From assembly GCA_013362295.1 (NCBI GenBank), contig JABFWJ010000397.1, positions 1 through 12,355 on the forward strand: a DNA stretch of 12,355 nt. Reading direction: 5' to 3'. The number at the start of each line of letters is the position of its first letter. Within the stretch, counting starts at the first letter, position 1. Made by a program: the position numbers and the translations under genes. The stretch comes from Thermoleophilia bacterium. Lineage in GTDB: Bacteria > Actinomycetota > Thermoleophilia > Gaiellales > Gaiellaceae. Under the pieces are notes generated by a model. It had not been told where the DNA came from, searched no databases, and saw only the letters and a program-made list of their open reading frames with translations. Positions 6,426 to 12,355 of this stretch are shown in pieces.

Positions 6426-7379
6426 TCAGCCGTGCTTGCCGTTCCGGGGGAGCCCGGAGACGGTGAACGGCAGCGTGCTCGTCGTGAAGTCCGCATTCAC
6501 GACGAGGAGCAGCTTGTGCACGCGGGCGACCGTCGAGGGCCCGCGGAGCGCCGGATCGGTGCGGGTTTCGACGAGCTGTGCGCGCGAGCCGCCGCCTTTC
6601 AGCTTGAGGAAGCTGAGCTGTGCGGGGCTGCCCTGGACGACGATCAACCGCCCGCGGTCGAGCAGCAGCCCGTCTCCGCCCGGCAGCGAGGGTGCGTCGA
6701 TCTGCTGGATATGCCGCGAGGCTGCTGTCGCTCCGAGGTCGATTCGGAACAGCTTGCCGGTGCTCGACTGCACGACGATCAGCCGGCCGTCGCCGCGCGA
6801 GACGATCCCGTTCAGGTTGAACGTCCCAGCCGGGGTGAACGTGATCTCCGGCGCGACCGAGATCTGCTCCGGCGTCCCCGATCCCGCGGTCACCTGTGCC
6901 GCGGTGACGTGCCAGAGCACCGGCCGGAACGAGTCGGTGACGAAGACGTCGCCGTTGTGCATGACGACCAGGTCGTTCAGGAAGCCGCCCGCTCCCGTGT
7001 CGAACGACGCGACCTGCTGCTTCGTCGCGATGTCGTAGACGACGATCTTGCCGGTCCCGCCGCCGGCGACGTACAGCCGCCCGCGGAAGACCTTCATGCC
7101 GACCGCAGACTTGCCCGCCGCGCCGGGGATGAACTCCGGCACTGTCAGATTGTCGGTCGTACCGCGGTAGATCGTGCCGTCGCCGGTCGCTCCGACGAAG
7201 AACGTGCGGCCGCCGCCGGCCGCAACGCCCTCCGGGTTGTTCTTGGGCGTCGAAGGTGTGAGCGTGAAGACCTTCGCCGCCGCGCGGTCTTTCTTCCCGT
7301 GATCGGCGAGCGCCGCCGAACCTGTCGCCACGAGCGCGACGACCGCAGCCGCCAGTACCGCCCTTCCGAGTAACTTCAC
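6426..7379 (-). CDS. Secreted beta-propeller protein, SMP-30/NHL-like
   Basis: This 317-residue protein begins with a signal peptide: a basic start (MKLLGR), a hydrophobic core to about residue 22 and a likely cleavage after ALA (23-25). The rest is a series of short beta-rich repeats. Each has a Gly-rich turn and an ending such as GTIYRG (68-73), GKIVVYD (110-116) or GKLFRID. These suggest a six- or seven-bladed propeller. NPEGVA (48-53) and LNDLVV with GDVFVTDS (134-150) resemble the SMP-30/gluconolactonase and NHL group. I see no clear set of metal ligands, so enzymatic activity cannot be claimed; binding or scaffold roles are equally possible. The GTG start is preceded by GGAGGA at seven bases. 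It is a single-gene unit, convergent with the sigma/zinc-finger pair. Confidence 0.84.
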   Translation of the reverse strand: MKLLGRAVLAAAVVALVATGSAALADHGKKDRAAAKVFTLTPSTPKNNPEGVAAGGGRTFFVGATGDGTIYRGTTDNLTVPEFIPGAAGKSAVGMKVFRGRLYVAGGGTGKIVVYDIATKQQVASFDTGAGGFLNDLVVMHNGDVFVTDSFRPVLWHVTAAQVTAGSGTPEQISVAPEITFTPAGTFNLNGIVSRGDGRLIVVQSSTGKLFRIDLGATAASRHIQQIDAPSLPGGDGLLLDRGRLIVVQGSPAQLSFLKLKGGGSRAQLVETRTDPALRGPSTVARVHKLLLVVNADFTTSTLPFTVSGLPRNGKHG

Positions 7380-7473
7380 GTCGTTCCTCCAGCTTCGTGG
7401 TGGTCTTCGGAGTGAACTCGAACGACGTGCCCCGTGCCTGCCTCTCGTGACTGCATCTTACGCAATCGCGCGT

Positions 7474-7502
7474 TTGCAATGCGAAAGGGCCGGGCGTAGG
7501 CT
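7474..7502 (+). promoter_or_regulatory. Candidate promoter of the MIase-like gene
   Basis: TTGCAA (7474-7479) and TAGGCT (7497-7502) are separated by 17 bases, matching the vegetative consensus at four and three of six positions. Transcription would start near 7509, leaving a leader of about 19 bases that includes AAGGAGGAG. The surrounding 149-base divergent region also holds the promoter of the beta-propeller gene, for which I see only a TAAGAT (minus strand, 7460-7455) with no good -35 partner. Confidence 0.4.
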
Positions 7503-7527
7503 CGCCCCGGCGACAAGGAGGAGGCTC

Positions 7528-7845
7528 ATGAAGTACCTCGTCATCACGCGCCGGCGCGACGGCGTTCCGATTCCGCCGGACGTAGTCGCAGGCATGTTGC
7601 TCGCGCAGCGCGACTGGATCCAGGACAACCTCGCGGACGGCACGTTCGACGCCGCCTACACGTTCGCGCAGGGCGGCGGCGGCGTCGCGATCGTGAACGC
7701 CGAATCCGGTGAGGACCTGCACCGGCTCGCGACCGGCGCACCGCTCTTCGGCCTCTCGAACATGGAAGTGCAGCCGCTGGCCGACATCGGCCTGCTCGGC
7801 GACGCTGCGGCCGCGCTCCGCCGCGTGTCCGGCGCTCCCGCGTAG
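7528..7845 (+). CDS. Muconolactone isomerase-like / dimeric alpha-beta barrel protein
   Basis: This 105-residue soluble protein resembles the muconolactone delta-isomerase and YCII group of small ferredoxin-like-fold proteins. It has an opening strand MKYLVITRR, a PPDVVAGMLLAQRDWI helix (16-31), then a short strand and the Gly run FAQGGGGVAIVN (46-57). An ExGEDLHRLATGAPLF helix (59-74) and the closing VQPLADI strand (81-87) follow. True catabolic muconolactone isomerases lie among catechol-degradation genes, none of which are here, so the substrate is unknown. The ATG is chosen over an upstream in-frame ATG at 7447 because AAGGAGGAG precedes it and the family begins at MKYLV. It is followed by a strong terminator and is probably monocistronic. 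Confidence 0.8.
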   Translation: MKYLVITRRRDGVPIPPDVVAGMLLAQRDWIQDNLADGTFDAAYTFAQGGGGVAIVNAESGEDLHRLATGAPLFGLSNMEVQPLADIGLLGDAAAALRRVSGAPA

Positions 7846-7856
7846 CTCGGTCCCTT

Positions 7857-7894
7857 CGGGCGCCCGCCCGGTCCCGGGCGGGCGCCCGATGTTT
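7857..7894 (+). terminator. Rho-independent terminator after the MIase-like gene
   Basis: CGGGCGCCCGCCCGG (7857-7871) is followed after two bases by its exact complement (7874-7888) and then ATGTTTT. In RNA the loop would open to about six bases. The long perfect GC stem and the following T-run are the classic intrinsic terminator pattern. It stands between this gene and the next operon, 34 bases before the start codon of the TPP enzyme, so little room is left for a promoter of that operon downstream of it. Confidence 0.8.
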
Positions 7895-7927
7895 TCGTCG
7901 GTCGCCGGGACGGGAAGACGACGGCTG

Positions 7928-9715
7928 ATGGCCGAGCTCGTCTCCGATCACCTGATCGCGCGGCTCAGCGAGTGGGGCGTGCGCCGGATCTACGGCTATC
8001 CCGGGGACGGGATCAACGCGATCATGGGCGCGCTGGACCGCGCGAACGGCTCGCCGCGGTTCATCCAGGTGCGCCACGAGGAGATGGCCGCGTTCATGGC
8101 CTGCGGCCACGCGAAGTTCACGGGCGAGGTCGGCGTCTGCCTCGCGACGTCCGGGCCGGGTGCGATCCACCTGCTGAACGGCCTCTACGACGCGAAGCTC
8201 GACCACCAGCCCGTCGTCGCGATCGTCGGTCAGCAGGCCCGGACGGCGCTCGGCGGCGCATACCAGCAGGAGGTCGACCTGCAGAACCTCTTCAAGGACG
8301 TCGCACACGAGTTCGTCGAGACGGCGACCATGCCGGAGCAGATCCGCCACCTCGTCGACCGCGCGGTCAGGATCGCGCTCGACCAGCGAACGGTGACGTG
8401 CATCATCGTCCCGAACGATCTCGGCGAGCTGCCCGCGGTCGAGGCGCCGCCCCATGCGCACGGCACGATCCATTCCGGCGTCGGCTACGCACGGCCGGTC
8501 GTCCTGCCTCCGGCGGGTGAGCTCGAGCGCGCCGCGGAAATTCTGAACGCGGGCGAGCGCGTCGCGATGCTGATCGGGCAAGGTGCGCTGCACGCGGCGG
8601 ACGAGGTGATCGAGGTTGCGGAGCTGCTGGGGGCGGGCGTCGCGAAGGCGCTGCTCGGCAAAGCGGCCTTGCCGGACGACCTGCCGTTCGTGACCGGCTC
8701 GATCGGCCTGCTCGGCACGAAACCGAGCTGGGAGCTGATGCAGGACTGCGACACGCTCCTGATGGTCGGGTCGAGCTTCCCGTACTCGGAATTCCTGCCC
8801 GAGGAAGGCAAGGCCAAGGCGGTGCAGATCGACATCGACGGCCGGTTGATCGGCATCCGCTACCCGATGGACGTGAACCTCGTCGGCGACGCGAAGGAAA
8901 CGCTGCGCGCGCTGATGCCGCACCTGCGGCGCAAGGAGAACCGCGCCTGGCGCGAGCAGATCGAGGGGTGGGTGCAGGACTGGTGGAAGCTGATGGAAGC
9001 GCGCGCGACGCAGGAGGCCGACCCGATCAACCCGCAGCGCGTGTTCATGGAGCTGTCGCGGCGGCTGCCCGACGATTGCATCCTCAGCGCCGACTCGGGC
9101 TCCTCCGCGAACTGGTTCGCGCGGGACCTCAAGATCCGCCGCGGGATGATGGCGTCGCTGTCTGGGACGCTCGCGACGATGGGACCGGGGATCCCGTACG
9201 CGATCGCCGCCAAGTTCGCACATCCGAACCGAGTCGCGATCGCGCTCGTCGGCGACGGCGCGTTCCAGATGAACGGCATGAACGAGCTGATCACCATCTC
9301 GCGGCACTGGCGCGAGTGGAGCGACCCGCGGCTGATCGTCCTCGTGCTCCACAACGACGATCTCAACCAGGTGACGTGGGAGCAGCGCGCCATGGAGGGC
9401 GATCCGAAGTACGAGGCGTCGCAGTCGCTGCCCGACTTCCCGTACGCGCGCTATGCAGAGCTGGTCGGGCTCGAGGGGATCCGCGTCGACGAACCGGAGC
9501 TCGTCGGCGACGCCTGGGACCGGGCGCTCGCCGCCGACCGCCCCGCGCTCGTCGAGGCGATCGTCGATCCCGAAGTCCCTCCGTTGCCTCCGCACATCAC
9601 ACTCGAGCAGGCACGCGCGATGCTGAGCGCGATCCGCCACGGCGATCCGAACACGCGTCAGTTGATCGCGCAGAGCTTCCGTCAGAAGCTGGCGGAGTTC
9701 CTGCCTGGTCGATGA
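7928..9715 (+). CDS. TPP-dependent flavoenzyme, pyruvate oxidase/PoxB-like
   Basis: This 595-residue protein has the three-domain plan of the TPP enzyme family that includes PoxB, acetolactate synthase and glyoxylate carboligase. The N-terminal domain has GYPGDGINAI (23-32), the cofactor-activating Glu51 in VRHEEMAAF, and ATSGPGAIHLLNGLYDAK. The central domain (about 190-345), with GSSFPYSEFLPE (281-292) and IDID, matches the flavin/nucleotide-binding part. The C-terminal domain carries the TPP-Mg motif GDG (442-444) with an HNDDLNQVTWE block (475-485). The likely reaction is oxidative decarboxylation of pyruvate or a similar 2-oxoacid, passing electrons to a quinone or oxygen. The start is ATG 7928 with a weak GGGAAG ten bases upstream; ATG 7889 is in frame but inside the terminator. 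It overlaps the next gene by ATGA, which suggests that its substrate is a product of that pathway. Confidence 0.92.
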   Translation: MAELVSDHLIARLSEWGVRRIYGYPGDGINAIMGALDRANGSPRFIQVRHEEMAAFMACGHAKFTGEVGVCLATSGPGAIHLLNGLYDAKLDHQPVVAIVGQQARTALGGAYQQEVDLQNLFKDVAHEFVETATMPEQIRHLVDRAVRIALDQRTVTCIIVPNDLGELPAVEAPPHAHGTIHSGVGYARPVVLPPAGELERAAEILNAGERVAMLIGQGALHAADEVIEVAELLGAGVAKALLGKAALPDDLPFVTGSIGLLGTKPSWELMQDCDTLLMVGSSFPYSEFLPEEGKAKAVQIDIDGRLIGIRYPMDVNLVGDAKETLRALMPHLRRKENRAWREQIEGWVQDWWKLMEARATQEADPINPQRVFMELSRRLPDDCILSADSGSSANWFARDLKIRRGMMASLSGTLATMGPGIPYAIAAKFAHPNRVAIALVGDGAFQMNGMNELITISRHWREWSDPRLIVLVLHNDDLNQVTWEQRAMEGDPKYEASQSLPDFPYARYAELVGLEGIRVDEPELVGDAWDRALAADRPALVEAIVDPEVPPLPPHITLEQARAMLSAIRHGDPNTRQLIAQSFRQKLAEFLPGR

Positions 9716-10788
9716 CGACGGTCGTCGATCGCCTGACGACGCAGGTCTTCGAGATCCCGACCGAGGAGCCGGAGTCGGACGGGACGCTCGAATGGGATTC
9801 GACGTCCGTTGTCGTCGTCGAAGCGGCCGGCGGCGGCACACGAGGGCTCGGCTACACGTATGCGCCTGCCGCCGCCGGACAGCTCGTCGAGCAGCAGCTG
9901 CGCGAAGTCGTGCTCGGCGCCGATGCGCTGGCGCCGCAGGCCGTTGCGCGCGCGCTGGGCGAAGCGCTGCGGAACGCCGGCCGTCCCGGCCTCGGGTTCG
10001 AGGCGCTGTCGGCCGTCGATCTCGCGCTCTGGGACCTGAAGGCGCGACTCCTCGACCTCCCGCTCTGCGACCTCGTCGGACGCGTGCACGACGAGGTGCC
10101 GCTCTACGGCTCCGGCGGCTTCTGCTCGTACTCGCCCGAGCGCGTCGCCGACCAGCTCGGCGGCTGGGTGGCGGACGGCATCCCGCGCGTCAAGATGAAG
10201 GTCGGCCGCGATCCCGCCGCGGACCCGGCGCGCCTCGGCGCAGCCCGCGCAGCGATCGGAACCGCCGAGCTCTACGTCGACGCCAACGGGGCCTTCACCG
10301 CGAAGCGCGCGCTCCGCTGGGCCGAGCGGTACGCCGCCGAGTGGGATGTGACCTGGTTCGAGGAGCCCGTGGCCTCGTCGGATCTCGACGGCCTTCGTCT
10401 CGTGCGCGAGCATGCTCCGCTCGAGGTCGCGGCCGGCGAGTACGCATACGTGCCACGGGATTTCGTGAACCTGATCGGCGCCGTCGACTGCCTGCAGGCG
10501 GACGTGACCCGCTGTGGGGGCGTGACCGGGCTGCTCACCGTCGCCGGGCTGGCCGACGCGCACGGCATCGACGTGTCGGCCCACTGCGCGCCGGCCGCGG
10601 CTGCGCATCCGTTCGCAGCGCTCGCGCGGCTCAGGCACCTCGAGTGGTTCCACGACCACGTGCGGGTCGAGCGGCTGCTCTTCGACGGAGTGCTCGAGCC
10701 GCGCGGCGGCGCCCTGCATCCGGACCGCTCGCGGGCCGGTCACGGGCTCGAGCTCAAGCGCGCCGATGCGGAGCGCTGGGCCGCATGA
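9712..10788 (+). CDS. Enolase-superfamily enzyme, mandelate racemase group
   Basis: This 358-residue protein has the full capping-domain plus barrel plan. Catalytic landmarks are the KxK pair Lys161/Lys163 (RVKMKVG), the metal ligands Asp190 (YVDANGAF), Glu217 (WFEEP) and Glu243 (AAGEYAY), and the Asp264/His291 pair (ADVTRCGG and SAHCAP). The Lys plus His-Asp arrangement is that of the mandelate racemase subgroup, which contains sugar-acid dehydratases and racemases. The enzyme removes the proton next to a carboxylate, so the likely reaction is dehydration of an aldonate to a 2-keto-3-deoxy acid, or epimerisation. Its ATG overlaps the stop of the TPP enzyme gene and its stop overlaps the start of the dehydrogenase gene. 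Substrate cannot be read from the sequence. Confidence 0.92.
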   Translation: MTTVVDRLTTQVFEIPTEEPESDGTLEWDSTSVVVVEAAGGGTRGLGYTYAPAAAGQLVEQQLREVVLGADALAPQAVARALGEALRNAGRPGLGFEALSAVDLALWDLKARLLDLPLCDLVGRVHDEVPLYGSGGFCSYSPERVADQLGGWVADGIPRVKMKVGRDPAADPARLGAARAAIGTAELYVDANGAFTAKRALRWAERYAAEWDVTWFEEPVASSDLDGLRLVREHAPLEVAAGEYAYVPRDFVNLIGAVDCLQADVTRCGGVTGLLTVAGLADAHGIDVSAHCAPAAAAHPFAALARLRHLEWFHDHVRVERLLFDGVLEPRGGALHPDRSRAGHGLELKRADAERWAA

Positions 10789-12355
10789 GGGTTCCGGTCA
10801 AGCCCGTTCCGGATGCGCGCACGAGGCCGGTCGGCGATCTGACTCTCGACGTGCGCCGGCTCGCCGACGATCTGCGGTCTGTCGTCACGGGGGAGGTGCG
10901 GTTCTCGAACGGCGACCGCGCGCTCTACGCCGCAGGCGGATCGAACTACCGCCAGCTGCCGATCGGCGTTGTGATCCCACGCACGCTCGACGACGTCGTT
11001 GCGGCGCTCGAGGTGTGCCGCGGCCACGACGCGCCCGTGCTCTCGGTCGGCGGCGGCACGAGCCTCGCCGGGCAGACCACGAACACGGCCGTCATGCTCG
11101 ACTTCTCGAAATACCTGAACGGCATCGTCGAGCTCGACGCAGACCGTCGGGTCGCACGGGTGCAGCCGGGCTTGATCCTCGACGCCCTGCGTCGTCCCGC
11201 CGAGCTGCAGCACGAGCTGACCTTCGGACCTGATCCGTCGACCCACACCCACTGCACCTTCGGGGGGATGCTCGGCAACAACTCGTGCGGCACCCACTCG
11301 GTGATGAGCGAGTTCCACGGGCCGGGCCCGCGCTGCTCGGACAACGTGATCGCGCTCGACGCGGTGACCTACCGTGGCGAGCGTCTCCGGATCGGTCGCG
11401 GCGGCGAGGGCGTGCCGGGACACATCGCCGCGCAGCTGCGCACGCTCGCCGACCGCTACGGCGACCTGATCCGCGCGCGCTATCCGCGGATGCCGCGGCG
11501 CGTTTCCGGCTACAACCTCGACGAGCTGCTGCCGGAGAACGGATTCGAAGTCGCGCGCGCGCGCGTCGGGACGGAGTCGACGTGCGTGACGATTCTCGAG
11601 GCGACGGTGCAGCTGATCCCGAGCCCGCCGGCGCGCTCGCTGCTCGTCGTCGGCTACGAGGACTGCGCGCGCGCGGCCGACCACATCGAGCTCGTCCGCG
11701 AGCACAAGCCGCTCGCGATCGAGGGCGTCGACGAGACGCTCGTGCAGGACATGACGGTCGTTGGGATCCATCGCGAGGACCTGACGCTGCTCCCCGACGG
11801 CGGCGGCTGGCTGCTCGTCGAGTTCGGAGGCGCGACGAAGGAGGAGGCCGACGAGCTCGCGCACGAGCTGGTTGCCGACCTGCGCAGGGAGCGCGACGCA
11901 CCGATCGGCTTCAAGCTCTACGACGACGACTCGCGCGAGCAGCACATCTGGAAGGTGCGCGAGGCCGGCCTCGGCGCGACCGCCTTCATCCCGGGGAAGC
12001 CGGACACCTACGAGGGGTGGGAGGACTCGGCGGTGCCGCCGGAGCGCCTCGGTGAGTACCTGCGCCGGCTGCGCGCGCTCGCCGGCCGGTACGGGTACGA
12101 GAGCGCGCTCTACGGCCACTATGGGCAGGGATGCATCCACGCGCGCTGGAACTTCGACCTCGTCACCCGCGACGGGATCGCAGCGTTCCGCCGGTTCCTC
12201 GACGAGGCGTCCGATCTCGTGCTCGAGCTCGGCGGCTCGCTCTCCGGCGAACACGGCGACGGCCAGTCGCGCGCCGAGCTCCTGCCGAAGATGTACGGCG
12301 ACGAGCTCGTCGAGGCGTTCCGGGAGTTCAAGTCGATCTGGGATCCCGATTGGCG
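10785..12355 (+). CDS. FAD-linked 2-hydroxyacid dehydrogenase, YdiJ/GlcD-like (partial)
   Basis: The first 523 residues of a larger protein are present; the frame is open to the window end. The FAD-binding PCMH domain (about 55-280) shows IPRTLDDVVAALE (64-76), SVGGGTSLAGQ (87-97), PDPSTH and GGMLGNNSCGTHS (160-172). The C-terminal FAD-oxidase domain includes PGKPDTYEGWEDSAVP (403-418), HYGQGCIHARWNFD (445-458) and GGSLSGEHGDGQSR (483-496), whose His/Glu residues bind substrate and metal in this family. The closest architecture is the large YdiJ-type protein of about 900-1000 residues, in which an Fe-S reductase domain follows, so that domain is expected outside the window. The family oxidises D-2-hydroxyacids such as lactate, glycolate or 2-hydroxyglutarate and feeds electrons to the respiratory chain. 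The ATG overlaps the enolase-superfamily gene stop. Confidence 0.92.
   Translation, partial: MRVPVKPVPDARTRPVGDLTLDVRRLADDLRSVVTGEVRFSNGDRALYAAGGSNYRQLPIGVVIPRTLDDVVAALEVCRGHDAPVLSVGGGTSLAGQTTNTAVMLDFSKYLNGIVELDADRRVARVQPGLILDALRRPAELQHELTFGPDPSTHTHCTFGGMLGNNSCGTHSVMSEFHGPGPRCSDNVIALDAVTYRGERLRIGRGGEGVPGHIAAQLRTLADRYGDLIRARYPRMPRRVSGYNLDELLPENGFEVARARVGTESTCVTILEATVQLIPSPPARSLLVVGYEDCARAADHIELVREHKPLAIEGVDETLVQDMTVVGIHREDLTLLPDGGGWLLVEFGGATKEEADELAHELVADLRRERDAPIGFKLYDDDSREQHIWKVREAGLGATAFIPGKPDTYEGWEDSAVPPERLGEYLRRLRALAGRYGYESALYGHYGQGCIHARWNFDLVTRDGIAAFRRFLDEASDLVLELGGSLSGEHGDGQSRAELLPKMYGDELVEAFREFKSIWDPDW

Noticed and set aside
7544..9841. A 765-codon minus-strand ORF opposite the TPP enzyme gene
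   Set aside because: It is Arg/Asp/Val-rich with no recognisable motif and lies opposite a well-conserved enzyme; long antisense frames are common at this G+C.
11552..11565. (CG)7 dinucleotide run inside the dehydrogenase gene
   Set aside because: It encodes an ordinary Ala-Arg-Ala-Arg stretch in a conserved region; phase variation is possible in principle, but the run is short and expected at this G+C.
10740..12254. A 504-codon minus-strand ORF opposite the dehydrogenase gene
   Set aside because: The plus strand encodes clear FAD-domain motifs throughout; the antisense frame has compositional bias only.
1..12355. tRNA, rRNA, CRISPR arrays, insertion sequences, attachment sites, riboswitches
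   Set aside because: No cloverleaf, repeat-spacer pattern, transposase or flanking inverted repeats were seen; coding density leaves little unexplained DNA.

Overview
The window is about 70% G+C and densely packed, with G/C-ending codons, purine-rich GGAGG-type ribosome sites and many ATGA-type gene overlaps. Together with an ECF42-type sigma factor, DGPF-domain protein, DUF1326/DUF2182 pair and HxxxCxxC zinc-finger protein, this suggests a soil or sediment actinobacterium, perhaps of the Thermoleophilia/Gaiellales type. The lineage is inferred from gene style only. I see no RNA genes, insertion sequences, CRISPR arrays or phage genes.

Layout. (1) 112-2488, plus strand: a three-gene cluster behind a good promoter. 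It encodes a four-cysteine DUF1326 protein, a Met/Cys-rich DUF2182 membrane protein and an unrecognised polytopic membrane protein with a cytosine-free His cluster (HHGHHHG). The first two are known genomic partners; a metal-related role is inferred. (2) 5314 down to 2461, minus strand: a DGPF (YCII-like) protein, an ECF42-type sigma factor with a TPR tail, and an MFS transporter joined to the sigma gene by an ATGA overlap. The sigma gene has no normal start codon where one is expected; an ATC sits at ideal distance from an AAGGAG. (3) 5509-6383, plus strand, divergent from (2): a second, unrelated sigma-70-family factor and a 76-residue zinc-finger protein, probably its anti-sigma factor. A perfect 12-bp hairpin ends this unit and the next. 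(4) 7379-6426, minus strand: a secreted beta-propeller protein. (5) 7528-7845, plus strand: a small muconolactone-isomerase/YCII-fold protein, followed by a strong hairpin with a T-run. (6) 7928 to the window end, plus strand: a tightly coupled catabolic operon of a PoxB-like TPP/FAD enzyme, a mandelate-racemase-group enolase-superfamily enzyme and a YdiJ-like FAD-linked 2-hydroxyacid dehydrogenase, cut by the window edge at residue 523.

How they fit. Region 6 reads as oxidation of organic or sugar acids: dehydration or epimerisation of a hydroxyacid, flavin-dependent oxidation of a 2-hydroxyacid, and decarboxylation of a 2-oxoacid. Regions 2 and 3 are two regulatory modules sharing one divergent intergenic region. 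Nothing here is a proven new system. The points most worth a second look are the missing canonical start of the ECF42 gene, the DUF1326-DUF2182-membrane protein trio, and the zinc-finger/sigma pair.
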